From NCBI RefSeq assembly GCF_021545785.1, contig NZ_CP079801.1, positions 1,054,001 through 1,118,000 on the forward strand: DNA of 64,000 nt. Direction: 5' to 3'. The DNA is from Halopseudomonas maritima (GTDB taxonomy: Bacteria > Pseudomonadota > Gammaproteobacteria > Pseudomonadales > Pseudomonadaceae). Both the position numbers and the translations under genes were made by a program. This document shows positions 19,105 to 28,647 of the stretch, one piece after another. The notes under the pieces are model-generated. The model was not told the origin of the DNA, searched no databases, and saw nothing but the letters and a program-made list of their open reading frames with translations. How positions within the stretch are numbered: position 1 is the stretch's first letter; each line of letters begins with the position of its first letter.

Positions 19105-20529
19105 TCAGGGCTGATCGCGTGGAGAATCACTCAGCGCTCTCTGCAGCGCTTCATCTGACCAGCCGCCGCCCAGTGAGCGGTAGATTTCCAGATAGGCATT
19201 TACCCGGCTCAGCTCCGCCTGGGACAAACCGATTTCCGCGCTCAGCAGCTCGCGCTCGGCATCCAGCACATTGACATAACCACTCACGCCGCTGGCAAAC
19301 CGCGACTTTTGCAACGACAGACTTTCTGCTGCCGCTTCGGCGTAGGTAAGCTGAGCGTCGATCACCTCAGCAGAATAAGTAAACGCATACACGCTGTCGG
19401 ACACCTCACGCAACGCAATCAGCACAGTGCGGCGGTAGTTCGTCAACGCCTCTGCCATGGCCGCACGGGCTGCGTCTTCGTTACCCTTGGCACGGCCCCA
19501 GTCAATGATCGGGATGTCGATATAGGGGCCCCAACCGCTAAAGTTGGTTGCGCTGCCGCTGTACAGATCGTTGAGATCGGTCGAATAGCGGCCAAACAGA
19601 CCAGACAACCCGATGGTCGGTACCGGAAAGCGATTGGCTACCGCCACGCCCACCCGAGCAGTCGCAGCGTGCAGCCGTTGCTCGGCCGCCCGCACGTCGG
19701 GACGACGCTCCAACAGCTCGACCGGCAGCCCAAGTGCAACCTCTTTGTCATCCAGCAGTGTCACCGGGCGACGCTGCGGTCGGTCAGCAAACGCCTGCGG
19801 CGCCTGTCCCAACAGCAGGGATAGGGTGTTTTCGGCAAACACAACCTGCTGTTGCACCTGCGGCAGCCGTGCCCGCGTGGACGCCAGCTGCGCAATCGCC
19901 TGCTGTTCCTCGGCCCGGGAGGCCACGCCACTGTTGAGCTGCGAGCGCACCAGCTCCAGGGACTCCTCCTGACTACCCAGGGTCCGTACCAGAATGCGCT
20001 CTTCTTCGTCCAGTTCCTGCAGGCTGAACCAGGCTTGCGCCACGCTGACCACTAGGCTGGACATCACTGCGCGCGCACCGTCTTCAGTGGCCAGCAACTC
20101 GGCACGCGTCGCCTCATCGGCACGACGCAGCTTGCCAAGCAAGTCGAGCTCCCAGTTGAAGCCGACACCCGATGTGAAGCTGGCGTCATTCCCGTCACCA
20201 CCCGGAGCAGGTGTATTTTGCACCGAACCCCGGATCTGCGGCCCGAACGCACTACGCGACACCGCCGTGCGCGCTCGTGCCTGCTCTACCCGCTCAAGCG
20301 CACCTGCCAGTTCGAGATTGTTCGCCAAAGCGACCTGCACCAGCTGGTTCAGGTAGGGATCATTGAACATCTCAAACCACTCAACGGCGGCCAGGGAGCG
20401 CGCTTGCTGCAGTTCGATCGGCACCCGAAAGTCCTGCTGCACGGCCCCAAGCTCGGGACGCTCATAGTCCGGTCCTACCGCACACCCCGCCAACAGCAGG
20501 GCCGACGCCAAGGGAGCCCACTTTTTCAT
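19105..20529 (-). CDS. RND efflux outer-membrane lipoprotein of the second pump
   Basis: An OprM/NodT-family channel subunit of 474 residues. The signal sequence ends in lipobox LAGC with Cys16, then AVGPDYERPE. FNWELDLLGKLRRADEA and GWGPYIDIPIIDWGRAKGN are the duplicated hairpin repeats of the family. The ATG at 20529 overlaps the permease stop (ATGA) and has AAGGAG at an 8-base spacing. As last gene of the TetR-controlled pump operon it supplies the exit duct. Confidence 0.88.
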   Translation of the reverse strand: MKKWAPLASALLLAGCAVGPDYERPELGAVQQDFRVPIELQQARSLAAVEWFEMFNDPYLNQLVQVALANNLELAGALERVEQARARTAVSRSAFGPQIRGSVQNTPAPGGDGNDASFTSGVGFNWELDLLGKLRRADEATRAELLATEDGARAVMSSLVVSVAQAWFSLQELDEEERILVRTLGSQEESLELVRSQLNSGVASRAEEQQAIAQLASTRARLPQVQQQVVFAENTLSLLLGQAPQAFADRPQRRPVTLLDDKEVALGLPVELLERRPDVRAAEQRLHAATARVGVAVANRFPVPTIGLSGLFGRYSTDLNDLYSGSATNFSGWGPYIDIPIIDWGRAKGNEDAARAAMAEALTNYRRTVLIALREVSDSVYAFTYSAEVIDAQLTYAEAAAESLSLQKSRFASGVSGYVNVLDAERELLSAEIGLSQAELSRVNAYLEIYRSLGGGWSDEALQRALSDSPRDQP

Positions 20530-23500
20530 TGCGTTGACTCCTTGCCCTTAAACAGAGCCTTGACCCAATCGGTGAGGGTTTGCACAAGTACATAGAATGC
20601 CGGCACGAAGAACACGCCCGACATGGTGGCCACCAGCATCCCGAAGAACACCACAACGCCGACCGAATTCTTCGACGCAGCACCGGCACCACTGGCCAGC
20701 ATCAGCGGCAGAACCCCGAGGATGAACGCAAATGAGGTCATCAGAATCGGTCGCAAGCGCAGACGTGCTGCCTCCATCGCCGCCTCGACCAGACCATAGC
20801 CCTTTTTCTCATAGTGCAGCTTCGCGTACTCGACAATGAGGATCGCGTTCTTGGCCGACAGGCCCACCAGCGTTACCAACCCGATCTGGCCATAGACGTT
20901 GAACTCCATCCCCATCAGCTGCAATCCGCCGAACACGCCAAGCAGACCGAAAGGTACCGCCAGCAATACCGCAAACGGAACGCTCCAGCTCTCATACAGC
21001 GCCGCGAGGAACAGGAACACGACAACGATGGACAGCATCAGCACGTAGGTCCCGGTATTGCCGGACTCGACCTCCTCCAGCGTCTGGCCCGACCACTGAT
21101 AGCCGTACCCATCGGGCAGAACCTCGGCAGCCACTTCTTTCAACGCCTGCACCGCTTGCCCCGAGCTGTAACCTGCCGCTGGCGTCCCCGTAAGTTCGGC
21201 CGTCGGGTAGAGGTTGTAGCGCATGATGTAGCGCGGTGACGTACTCGGCTCATAACTGACCAGGGTGTCGAGCGGCAGCATGTCCCCGGCGGCGTTGCGC
21301 ACATGCAGCTGCGACAGGGTTTCGATATCCCGACGGAACTCTGGAGCTGCCTGCAGGCTGACACGGTAGTTCTCGCCAAACAGCGTGAAATCATTGACCT
21401 GATAGCTACCCAGGAAGACCTGCAGCGTGCCAAACACATCGCTGATCGGCACCCCCAGTTGCTTGATCTTCTCGCGGTCAACCTCCAGCCTGTAGTTCGG
21501 CGTCGCTGCGGCATAAGTAGTGCTCAGCTGCGCGATTTCCGGCCGCTGCATCGCAGCGGCGATAAACTCATGGGACATCTGATCCAGCTCGGTCGGGCTC
21601 TGCCCCCGCTCAGCCTGCAGCATCATTGACACCCCTGAGACGGCACCATAGCCCGGCAATGCCGGCGGGTTGAAGGCAAACACCAACGCCTCTTCGGTCT
21701 GGGCGCCGATCTGCTGAGCCTGCGCGATCAGACTATCCACCTGCTCATTTACCTCGGAGCGCTCAGCCCAGTCCTTCAACTGAACAACCAGCAAACCTCC
21801 ATTGGGAGCAGCCACCTGGGTCAGCAGGTCGAAGCCGGTAATACCCAGCACCGCCTCGACGCCAGGCAGCGCTTGCAGCTGCTCAGACAGGTCAGCCACT
21901 ACGGCTTCGGTGCGTTTGGTGGAGGAGGCTTCCGGCAATAGCGCCTGAACAAAGAAAGCGCCCTGATCCTCTTCCGGTACAAAACCGGTCGGCGTGACTT
22001 TGCCCAAGGTGACAATGCAAATGAGGATGATCAGGAAGAACAGCACCAGCCGCTTGAGGCCGCGAACCATCTTGCCCGTCAGGCCGAGATAACCCTTGGT
22101 AAACCGATCAAAACCACGGTTAAAAGCGGTGAAAAAACGCCCCAATATGCCGGTTCCGGGGTGGCGATGCTTGAGCAGGCCAGCACACATGACCGGCGAC
22201 AATGTCAGTGCGATCAGCGCAGAGAATAGGGTAGACACTGCGATGGTTAGCGCGAACTGCTTGTATAGCTGGCCGGTAACGCCGGGCACCAGGGCCATCG
22301 GAATGAAGACGACCGCCAATACCAACGCCATGGCCACCAGGGCGCCGGACACCTCGTTCATGGCCTTTTTGGTGGCCTCCAGCGCCGACAGCCCTTCGTT
22401 TTCCATCTTCTCTTCGACCGCCTCAACCACCACGATGGCATCGTCCACCACGATACCAATGGCCAGCACCATGCCGAACAACGACAGGGTATTGATCGAA
22501 AAGCCCAGCACCTGATAGCTGATGAAAGTAGCAACCAGCGAGATTGGCACGGCAATCATGGGAATCACTGTGGCACGCCAGTTCTGCAGGAACAGAAAAA
22601 CTACCAGCGTCACCAACAGCAGCGCTTCGACAAAGGTCTTGACCACCTCATCGATCGACGCCTTGACGAAGTTGGAGGTGTCATACACCACCGAGTACTC
22701 CATGCCCGACGGCATCTGCTCACTCAGGGCATCCATCTTTTCACGCAACTCTTGCGAGGTGCTCATGGCGTTGGCGCCTGGCGACAGGTAAACCGCAAAG
22801 GCCGAGCTCACATCCTCGTTGTGGTAACCGTAGATGTTGTAATCCTTGGCACCCAGCTCGACGCGCGCAACATCCTTGAGCCGCAGCAGCGAGCCGTCGG
22901 TATTGGCCCGCAACACGATATTCTCGAACTCATCGACATTCTTCAGACGGCCCTTCAGGGTTAACGAATACTGAAAGCCACTCTCACTGTCAGCCGGCGC
23001 CTGACCCACCTGGCCCGCCGCCGCCTGCTTGTTCTGCTCCTGCACGGCCAGGATCACATCCTGCGCCGTCAAACCCAGCGCTGCCATGCGATCAGGCTGC
23101 AGCCAGATACGCATGCCAAACTCAGACCCGAACACCTGCAGGTCGCCCACGCCGGGCACCCGTTTGAGCTCATCGACCCAGTAGTTGTTCAGGTAGTTGT
23201 CAAGAAAGTTGCGGTCCCGGCTGCCATCGTGCGAGTACAGCGCGGCGAACATCAGTACGTCAGGCGAGGACTTGGCGACCGCCACCCCCACATCGTTGAC
23301 CTCAGCGGGCAGTCGCGAGGTCACCTGACTAACACGGTTCTGGGTTTCCACTGCGGCGATATCCGCATCACGCTCCAGCGCAAAGGTCACCTGAATTCTG
23401 GCCGACCCATCGTTCCCTGCCACCGCACGGATATACCGCATATCGGTAACACCGTTGATTTGCGAGTCCATCGGCGAAATCACCGAGTCGATCACCGCCT

Positions 23501-23663
23501 CTGCATCCGCGCCGGGGTACACCGTGTTCACCGTCACGGTAGGAGGGGCAATATCCGGGAACTGGGCAACCGGCAGGCCGCGCATGGTCAAGACGCCCGC
23601 CAACACCAGAAAGAGCGAAATGACGATCGCAAATACCGGCCTATCAAGGAAGAAGCGTGCCAT
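20526..23663 (-). CDS. RND efflux permease, HAE1 (hydrophobic/amphiphilic) type
   Basis: A 1045-residue proton-driven drug exporter. The N-terminus ARFFLDRPVFAIVISLFLVLAGVL and the periplasmic PDIAPPTVTVNTVYPGADAE stretch are typical of AcrB/MexB/MexF-type permeases. TM4 contains LAIGIVVDDAIVVVEAVEE with the proton-relay aspartates. Its ATG overlaps the adaptor stop by one base (TGATG) with GGAGGG 8 bases upstream. It belongs to the adaptor-permease-channel operon controlled by the adjacent TetR protein. Substrates are probably hydrophobic antimicrobials or solvents, but this cannot be read from sequence. Confidence 0.92.
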   Translation of the reverse strand: MARFFLDRPVFAIVISLFLVLAGVLTMRGLPVAQFPDIAPPTVTVNTVYPGADAEAVIDSVISPMDSQINGVTDMRYIRAVAGNDGSARIQVTFALERDADIAAVETQNRVSQVTSRLPAEVNDVGVAVAKSSPDVLMFAALYSHDGSRDRNFLDNYLNNYWVDELKRVPGVGDLQVFGSEFGMRIWLQPDRMAALGLTAQDVILAVQEQNKQAAAGQVGQAPADSESGFQYSLTLKGRLKNVDEFENIVLRANTDGSLLRLKDVARVELGAKDYNIYGYHNEDVSSAFAVYLSPGANAMSTSQELREKMDALSEQMPSGMEYSVVYDTSNFVKASIDEVVKTFVEALLLVTLVVFLFLQNWRATVIPMIAVPISLVATFISYQVLGFSINTLSLFGMVLAIGIVVDDAIVVVEAVEEKMENEGLSALEATKKAMNEVSGALVAMALVLAVVFIPMALVPGVTGQLYKQFALTIAVSTLFSALIALTLSPVMCAGLLKHRHPGTGILGRFFTAFNRGFDRFTKGYLGLTGKMVRGLKRLVLFFLIILICIVTLGKVTPTGFVPEEDQGAFFVQALLPEASSTKRTEAVVADLSEQLQALPGVEAVLGITGFDLLTQVAAPNGGLLVVQLKDWAERSEVNEQVDSLIAQAQQIGAQTEEALVFAFNPPALPGYGAVSGVSMMLQAERGQSPTELDQMSHEFIAAAMQRPEIAQLSTTYAAATPNYRLEVDREKIKQLGVPISDVFGTLQVFLGSYQVNDFTLFGENYRVSLQAAPEFRRDIETLSQLHVRNAAGDMLPLDTLVSYEPSTSPRYIMRYNLYPTAELTGTPAAGYSSGQAVQALKEVAAEVLPDGYGYQWSGQTLEEVESGNTGTYVLMLSIVVVFLFLAALYESWSVPFAVLLAVPFGLLGVFGGLQLMGMEFNVYGQIGLVTLVGLSAKNAILIVEYAKLHYEKKGYGLVEAAMEAARLRLRPILMTSFAFILGVLPLMLASGAGAASKNSVGVVVFFGMLVATMSGVFFVPAFYVLVQTLTDWVKALFKGKESTQ

Positions 23664-24844
23664 CAGCGCTGCCCTCCCTCGGTCACATCACGAACCGTCA
23701 GGGCAGCGCCATCACGCGCCTTCTGGATACCTTCGACGACCACGCGGTCGCCCGCCTTGAGCCCGCTCGCAATGATCCACAAGCCACCCTGGCGCGGCCC
23801 CACCTTGACCTCGACCTGACGGGCGACATCACCCTCGTCCGCCAGCACCACAAAGTAGCTATTGAGCAACTGAGACACTGCCTTGTCAGGAACGGCGATC
23901 ACATCCGACCGTTGCTCGGTAACCAGCTGCACCCGCGCAAACATGCCAGGACGCAGGGTGCCTTGCGGGTTGGGAAACTCCGCACGCAGTCGAATGGTAC
24001 CGGTGCCGGTATTGATCGCCCGGTCAGAGAAGGTCACCTCACCCGGGTATTCATAAGCCTGTCCGTTGCTGAGAAACAACTTTGCCTGGGGGGCGGCCGC
24101 CGCGTCGGCTTGCTCAATGCTGCCATGCGCCTTCTCATAGGCCAGCAATGCAGACTCGCTGACATTGAAATAGACCCAGGACAGATCAACCGTCGACACC
24201 TTGGCCAGCAGGGTTGTACCCGCGCTGATCAGATCACCGACATCCGCCTCGGCCGCCCCGATGCGACCAGATACCGGCGAACGAATCACGGCATACTCGA
24301 CCTCGAGCTCAGCCTGCTCCACGGCCGCCTTGGCATTCTCTACCTGAGAAGATGCCGAGCGTAGCGTCGCTACCGCGTTGTCGTACACCTGACGAGCAAT
24401 AGCCTGCGTCGCCAGCAAAGGCTGGTAACGGTCGACATCCAGGCGAGCACGTGTCTGGCTGCTCTGAGCAGAAGTCAGGGAAGCACGGGCGTCGAGCAAG
24501 CGAGCCTGCAAGTCGCGGTCATCAATGGTGAAAAGCAGATCCCCCGCCTCCACCTGCGCGCCATCCACAAAGTGCTTCTCCAGCAAGGTGCCGGAGACTC
24601 GGGCTCTGAGCTCGACTTCCTGCGGGCTGCTGACCTGCCCGGTGAAGTCGTTCAGCAGCGCCAGATCTTGAGGTTGCACGGTGACCGTTTGAACCGGCAC
24701 CGCCTGCGGCGCCGAGGCAGGTTGCTCGCGCTCGCACCCTGCCAAAGCGAGAAACAGGCAGAAAACCGACACTGCCCGAAAAGAGAAAGCCCAGCCGGGC
24801 TGGCGGGATGAGCAAACCTGTCTGTTATCGTTTTGATTTTTCAT
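23663..24844 (-). CDS. RND periplasmic adaptor lipoprotein
   Basis: A 393-residue membrane-fusion protein. A long N-terminal basic segment precedes the signal helix and lipobox LAGC (Cys37), so the protein is probably anchored by lipid. Lipoyl-domain halves (FTGQVSSPQEVELRARVSG and VIRSPVSGRIGAAEADVG) bracket the coiled-coil hairpin, and the C-terminal region (KVGPRQGGLWIIASGLKAGDRVVVEG) is the membrane-proximal domain. It starts at ATG 24844 with a weak GGAAA site. A promoter with an overlapping TetR operator lies about 90 bases upstream. It is the first gene of the efflux operon. Confidence 0.9.
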   Translation of the reverse strand: MKNQNDNRQVCSSRQPGWAFSFRAVSVFCLFLALAGCEREQPASAPQAVPVQTVTVQPQDLALLNDFTGQVSSPQEVELRARVSGTLLEKHFVDGAQVEAGDLLFTIDDRDLQARLLDARASLTSAQSSQTRARLDVDRYQPLLATQAIARQVYDNAVATLRSASSQVENAKAAVEQAELEVEYAVIRSPVSGRIGAAEADVGDLISAGTTLLAKVSTVDLSWVYFNVSESALLAYEKAHGSIEQADAAAAPQAKLFLSNGQAYEYPGEVTFSDRAINTGTGTIRLRAEFPNPQGTLRPGMFARVQLVTEQRSDVIAVPDKAVSQLLNSYFVVLADEGDVARQVEVKVGPRQGGLWIIASGLKAGDRVVVEGIQKARDGAALTVRDVTEGGQR

Positions 24845-24934
24845 ATCGATTTCCAGAGTTAACCAGTGTATTCAATGTAGGTCACCGTGCCGCCCTGGGC
24901 GCAAAACCTCGACCAGCGGCTGACGGGCGGCGAG

Positions 24935-24964
24935 AATATACTACACCGTGCAGTGTAATTTCAA
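24935..24964 (-). promoter_or_regulatory. Promoter of the second RND efflux operon
   Basis: On the minus strand a -35 TTGAAA (24964-24959) and a -10 TATATT (24940-24935) are separated by 18 bp, each one mismatch from consensus. The TetR operator fills the spacer and touches the -10, so a bound repressor would exclude RNA polymerase. Confidence 0.55.
24937..24957. promoter_or_regulatory. TetR-family operator, copy 1 (efflux promoter)
   Basis: A 21-bp imperfect palindrome centred on CACCGTG with core ACTACACCGTGCAGT. It differs from the copy at 25670-25690 at a single position. Both copies lie close to the tetR gene, which is strong evidence that they are its binding sites. Confidence 0.75.
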
Positions 24965-25033
24965 CACAAAAGACAACCACAATACCGCCCGCATTCAGCC
25001 AGGCGGCCGGTGCGCGCGGCAACGCTGGCTAGC

Positions 25034-25636
25034 TCAGAGGGTGTGCGGGGCGTAGTGCTTGAGAAACATCGCAGCAATCGAGCTCAGGTAGGCTTCGCGC
25101 GCGGCAGATGTCGGCAACTGATCTTCCTGCAGCATGCGGGGCCAAAACTCCATCGCTGTAATCAGTCCGGCAAACTCCGTCGTCGCTTGCACGGCATCAA
25201 ATGCCGGCAGCAAACCGCCCTCCTGGGCGCATTCCAGCCAGGCCTGAATCGGCATCTGCGGCTCTCGGCCGGTAATGGTTGCACCGGCAACCTGCGGCGA
25301 CTGAATAAAACGCGACAGCACCACTCGTACCAGCTTGACGAAATCATCGCTGATCATCAGTTGGGCATACCGACGCCCGACTTCCACCAGCTGGGCATGC
25401 ATACTGCCGGGGCCGGGATCCGGCAGCAGCAGGCGCCCACAGCGCGCAATCAGCTCCTGACGAATGGCATCAAACAGCAACTCTTTGGATGCAAAGTGGT
25501 TATAGACAGTGCGCTTGGAAACCTGGGCAGCTTCGGCAATACGGTCCATACTGGTTTCCATATAGCCATGCTGCTGAAATTGATCGACTGCGGCCTCGAT
25601 GATAGCGGCTCGCTTACCGCTCTTCCGAACACTCAT
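25034..25636 (-). CDS. TetR/AcrR-family repressor of the efflux operon
   Basis: A 200-residue repressor. Residues about 9-56 form the TetR helix-turn-helix (ETSMDRIAEAAQVSKRTVYNHFASKELLFDAI), and the C-terminal region is the variable ligand-binding and dimerisation domain. The ATG at 25636 has AGAGG 6 bases upstream. It is transcribed toward the pump operon and away from pqiA. Matching operators flank it, one before the adaptor gene and one in the tetR-pqiA intergenic region, where its own start region also lies. This suggests autoregulation and control of both neighbours. The inducing ligand is unknown. Confidence 0.9.
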   Translation of the reverse strand: MSVRKSGKRAAIIEAAVDQFQQHGYMETSMDRIAEAAQVSKRTVYNHFASKELLFDAIRQELIARCGRLLLPDPGPGSMHAQLVEVGRRYAQLMISDDFVKLVRVVLSRFIQSPQVAGATITGREPQMPIQAWLECAQEGGLLPAFDAVQATTEFAGLITAMEFWPRMLQEDQLPTSAAREAYLSSIAAMFLKHYAPHTL

Positions 25637-25646
25637 TACTTGCCTC

Positions 25647-25675
25647 TTGTAAAAGTAAGATCACAAAAATATACT
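25647..25675 (+). promoter_or_regulatory. Promoter of the pqiAABC operon
   Basis: On the plus strand, TTGTAA (25647-25652) and TATACT (25670-25675) are separated by exactly 17 bp. The -10 is the left edge of the TetR operator. Transcription would begin near 25682, inside the operator, giving a leader of about 62 bases before the first pqi ATG. On the opposite strand TATACT (25690-25685) could serve as the tetR -10, but its -35 is poor. Confidence 0.55.
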
Positions 25676-25690
25676 ACACCGTGCAGTATA
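25670..25690. promoter_or_regulatory. TetR-family operator, copy 2 (tetR-pqiA intergenic)
   Basis: The same 21-bp palindrome as at 24937-24957 with one substitution and better symmetry (TATACT on the left, AGTATA on the right). It overlaps the pqi promoter -10 and start site and lies 34 bases upstream of the tetR start codon, so it can control both directions. Confidence 0.75.
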
Positions 25691-25743
25691 AATAAGCCAA
25701 TCTACATCAAGACACCCGCAGTCAAACACACCTGGAGCCGCCG

Positions 25744-26427
25744 ATGAACACGACAGCCTCAGCTACCCCACCCCCGGCGCCGGGTGAGTCCGCGTCGCCG
25801 TCTGCGGCCCAGCCTTCGGGCAACCTGCTGGCCTGTCACGAATGCGACCTGCTGTTGCGCTTTCCGCCGCTGGAACAACACAGCCGGCTAACCTGCCCCC
25901 GATGCGGTCATTCACTGGGCGGCGGCGGTGACCAGCGTTTGAAGCGGGCCCTGCCCCTGGCAATCAGCGCCGCCTTATTGCTTGGCCTATCGCTGATGTT
26001 CCCGTTTATGTCGTTTGAGCGCGCCGGTGTGGCCAACCAAATGACGTTGCTGCAAGCCGCCATCGCGCTGTTTCAAGACGGTAGCGTCATACTCAGCGTG
26101 CTGGTGTTGGTCTTTATCGTGCTGGCCCCCTGCGCGCTGGTCGCCTGCATTCTACTGATTAGCTGCAGTCTCGCCAGCCAGCGTTTACTCCCCGGCACCC
26201 TGGCGGCCAGCCGGCTGATGTTTGCCCTGACCAGCTGGAACATGGTCGAGGTGTTTATCATCGGTGTTTTTGTCAGCCTGGTGAAGATCGCCGGGATGGC
26301 CCATGTCGAGCTGGGTATTTCACTTTGGACGTACCTGGCACTGGCCGTCGCACTGGCCGGCGCCATTGGCGCCCTTGACCGTCTGAGCCTGTGGCAGCGC
26401 CTGGACAGCCTGGGAGCCGGACGATGA
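25744..26427 (+). CDS. pqiA: PqiA-type membrane protein, first half
   Basis: A 227-residue inner-membrane protein equivalent to one half of E. coli PqiA/LetA. A Pro/Ala-rich start is followed by a zinc-ribbon-like motif (CHECD at about 34-38, CPRCGH at about 56-61) and four hydrophobic helices (LPLAISAALLLGLSLMFPFMSF; VILSVLVLVFIVLAPCALVACILL; MVEVFIIGVFVSLVKIA; LWTYLALAVALAGAIGAL). The family works with MCE proteins in lipid traffic between the membranes and envelope stress tolerance. Its end overlaps the next gene by ATGA. The promoter is overlapped by a TetR operator. Confidence 0.88.
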   Translation: MNTTASATPPPAPGESASPSAAQPSGNLLACHECDLLLRFPPLEQHSRLTCPRCGHSLGGGGDQRLKRALPLAISAALLLGLSLMFPFMSFERAGVANQMTLLQAAIALFQDGSVILSVLVLVFIVLAPCALVACILLISCSLASQRLLPGTLAASRLMFALTSWNMVEVFIIGVFVSLVKIAGMAHVELGISLWTYLALAVALAGAIGALDRLSLWQRLDSLGAGR

Positions 26428-27044
26428 GCAGCGGGCAGAGCGCGCGCGCGCGCGGGCTGGCGGGCTGCCACAGTTGTCTGCTGGTGATGAGTATCGACAC
26501 CGAGCACTGCCCCCGCTGCCACGCACGTGTCCACTCGCGTACTCCAAACAGCCTGCAGCGCACCGTCGCATTGATTGTCGTAGCCTGCATTCTGTATCTG
26601 CCCGCCAACCTGCTGCCCATCACCAATACCGTTTATTTGGGCAGCTACGCGCCCAGCACTATCATCGGCGGCGTCATCACGCTCTGGCAGATGGGCTCGT
26701 ATCCGATCGCCCTGGTCATTCTCATCGCCAGTGTCCTGGTCCCCGTCGGCAAGCTGGTTGTGCTCAGTTATCTGTGCTGGGCTGCCAGCCGCCCGCAACT
26801 CGCCAATCCGCGCCAATGTGCCCGACTGTATCGTCTGACCGAGTTTATCGGCCGCTGGTCGATGATCGACGTCTTCGTGGTGGCGATCCTGGTGGCCCTG
26901 ATCAAACTCGGCAACATTATTTCCTTTTACCCGGGCTTTGCTGCCCTGAGCTTTGCAGCTGTCGTCATTATCACCATGATCGCCGCAGAACAATTCGACC
27001 CCAGGCTTATCTGGGACAACCTAGAGTCCAACGACCATGACTGA
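26424..27044 (+). CDS. PqiA-type membrane protein, second half
   Basis: The second PqiA-like protein (206 residues from the ATG at 26424). It again has a Cys4 motif (CHSC near residue 16, CPRC near 31) and four membrane helices (LIVVACILYLPANLLPI; YPIALVILIASVLVPVGKLVVLSYL; MIDVFVVAILVALIKLGNI; SFAAVVIITMIAAEQFD). In E. coli the two modules are fused; here they are separate genes with a four-base overlap, a common state in Pseudomonas. An upstream in-frame ATG at 26391 lies inside the first gene and is not used. It overlaps pqiB by 8 bp. Confidence 0.88.
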   Translation: MSSGQSARARGLAGCHSCLLVMSIDTEHCPRCHARVHSRTPNSLQRTVALIVVACILYLPANLLPITNTVYLGSYAPSTIIGGVITLWQMGSYPIALVILIASVLVPVGKLVVLSYLCWAASRPQLANPRQCARLYRLTEFIGRWSMIDVFVVAILVALIKLGNIISFYPGFAALSFAAVVIITMIAAEQFDPRLIWDNLESNDHD

Positions 27045-28647
27045 GCCCACAGCTACCGTAAGCGCCGCCCGCCGAATCAGCCCGATCTGGTTTATGCCCC
27101 TGCTCGTCATCCTGATCGGCGGCTGGGTGACCACTCACTACTATCTGTCCCAGGGACCGCTGGTGGAGATCGCTTTTGCCACTGCCGAAGGACTGGAAGC
27201 CGGACGCACCCGTGTGCGCGCGTTGAGCGTGGATGTCGGCGTGGTCAAGGACATCCAGCTCACCGACGACCTGCAGGGTGTCAACGTCAGCGTGCAACTA
27301 AACCCCGGGACCGACCGTCTGCTGCATGCCGATACTCAGTTCTGGGTTGTGCGGCCACGCCTGAACGCCTCCGGAGTGTCGGGCCTGGGCACGCTGCTTT
27401 CGGGCCCCTATATCGAGCTGTACCCAGGCAGCGACGGCAAGGGAGAACGTCGGTATACGGGCCTGGATGACGCTCCCCATACTCCGCCCGGCGTAGCCGG
27501 TGTGCGCGTCGAGCTGTTCGGCACCCACGCGAGCTCGGTGAGTGTTGGCGCACCTATCCTGCATCGCGGCCTTCAGGTCGGCCAGGTGGAGTCGGTCGAC
27601 CTGGACATGGCTCGCTCACAAATCCGTATCTCTGCCTTTATCGACGCCCCCTTCGACCAGCTCGTAACCGAGGGCACCCGCTTCTGGAATGCCAGCGGCA
27701 TATCACTGCGTACCGGCGCGGAGGGTGTGCAGGTCGATGCCGAGTCGCTCACGGCGGTGCTGTCTGGCGGCATTGCCTTCGCCGTGCCGAGCCAGGGGAC
27801 CAAGGGTGAGCCCGTCGAGGCCGGCAGTCGATTTGAACTGTTCGCGTCTCAACAGGCCGCCGAATCGGATCCCTACCGTTTTGCCAAGCGCTACGTGCTG
27901 CAGTTTGAGCAGTCCCTGCGCGGCCTGGATGAGGGCGCGCCGGTCGAGTATCGCGGCATCCGCGTCGGCACCGTCGAGCGCATTCTCCGTGAGGAGCTTG
28001 CCAAGGCCCACACCAGCGCCATCGCGGTGCCGGTGGTAATCCGTCTGGAGCCAGGCCGTTTCGGCATGCCGGACAACGCCGAATCAGTTGAACTGCTGAG
28101 CGAACGCATCGAGGATACCGTTGCAACCATGGGCCTGCGGGCCAGTCTGCAGACCGGGAACCTGATTACCGGCGGGCTCTTTGTCGCCATCGATCACCAC
28201 CCCGACCAGCAGACAGCTCACATCGGCGAATTCAACGGCCTGAGCACCCTACCCACCATCTCGGGCGGTATCGAGCGTCTGGGGCAGCAGCTCAGCACGC
28301 TACTAAGCAAGCTCAACGCGCTGCCCCTGGAGCAAACAACCGAAGAACTCAACAGCACACTGGCGAGTGCACGTCACACCCTGCAATCGATCGAGCAGTT
28401 GAGCCGCAGCGAAGCAGTGACCGCGCTGCCTGAGCAGCTGGCCGAGACGCTGGAGAGCGCACGCACGCTACTCGACAGCCTGGGCCAGGACTCCGCTCTG
28501 CAACAGGAGGCCGAACGCAACCTGCGCACGCTGGACAGCACACTGCGCAAGGCCAACAACCTGCTCGACGGCCTGCAAGCACAGCCCAGTTCCCTGCTAT
28601 TCCCCACGCAGCAGGCACCCGACCCTGAACCGAGGACCCCACAATGA
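27037..28647 (+). CDS. pqiB: PqiB-type MCE-domain protein
   Basis: A 536-residue periplasmic protein anchored by one N-terminal helix (IWFMPLLVILIGGWVTTHYYL, about 14-34). Three MCE domains follow, roughly at 45-135 (EGLEAGRTRVRALSVDVGVVKDI), 155-265 (VGAPILHRGLQVGQVESVDL) and 280-390 (EGAPVEYRGIRVGTVERIL), then a long helical C-terminal region (about 400-520). In E. coli PqiB, stacked hexamers and a coiled-coil form a tube across the periplasm for lipid transport. Three domains point to PqiB rather than the seven-domain LetB. Overlaps on both sides show tight translational coupling. Confidence 0.92.
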   Translation: MTEPTATVSAARRISPIWFMPLLVILIGGWVTTHYYLSQGPLVEIAFATAEGLEAGRTRVRALSVDVGVVKDIQLTDDLQGVNVSVQLNPGTDRLLHADTQFWVVRPRLNASGVSGLGTLLSGPYIELYPGSDGKGERRYTGLDDAPHTPPGVAGVRVELFGTHASSVSVGAPILHRGLQVGQVESVDLDMARSQIRISAFIDAPFDQLVTEGTRFWNASGISLRTGAEGVQVDAESLTAVLSGGIAFAVPSQGTKGEPVEAGSRFELFASQQAAESDPYRFAKRYVLQFEQSLRGLDEGAPVEYRGIRVGTVERILREELAKAHTSAIAVPVVIRLEPGRFGMPDNAESVELLSERIEDTVATMGLRASLQTGNLITGGLFVAIDHHPDQQTAHIGEFNGLSTLPTISGGIERLGQQLSTLLSKLNALPLEQTTEELNSTLASARHTLQSIEQLSRSEAVTALPEQLAETLESARTLLDSLGQDSALQQEAERNLRTLDSTLRKANNLLDGLQAQPSSLLFPTQQAPDPEPRTPQ

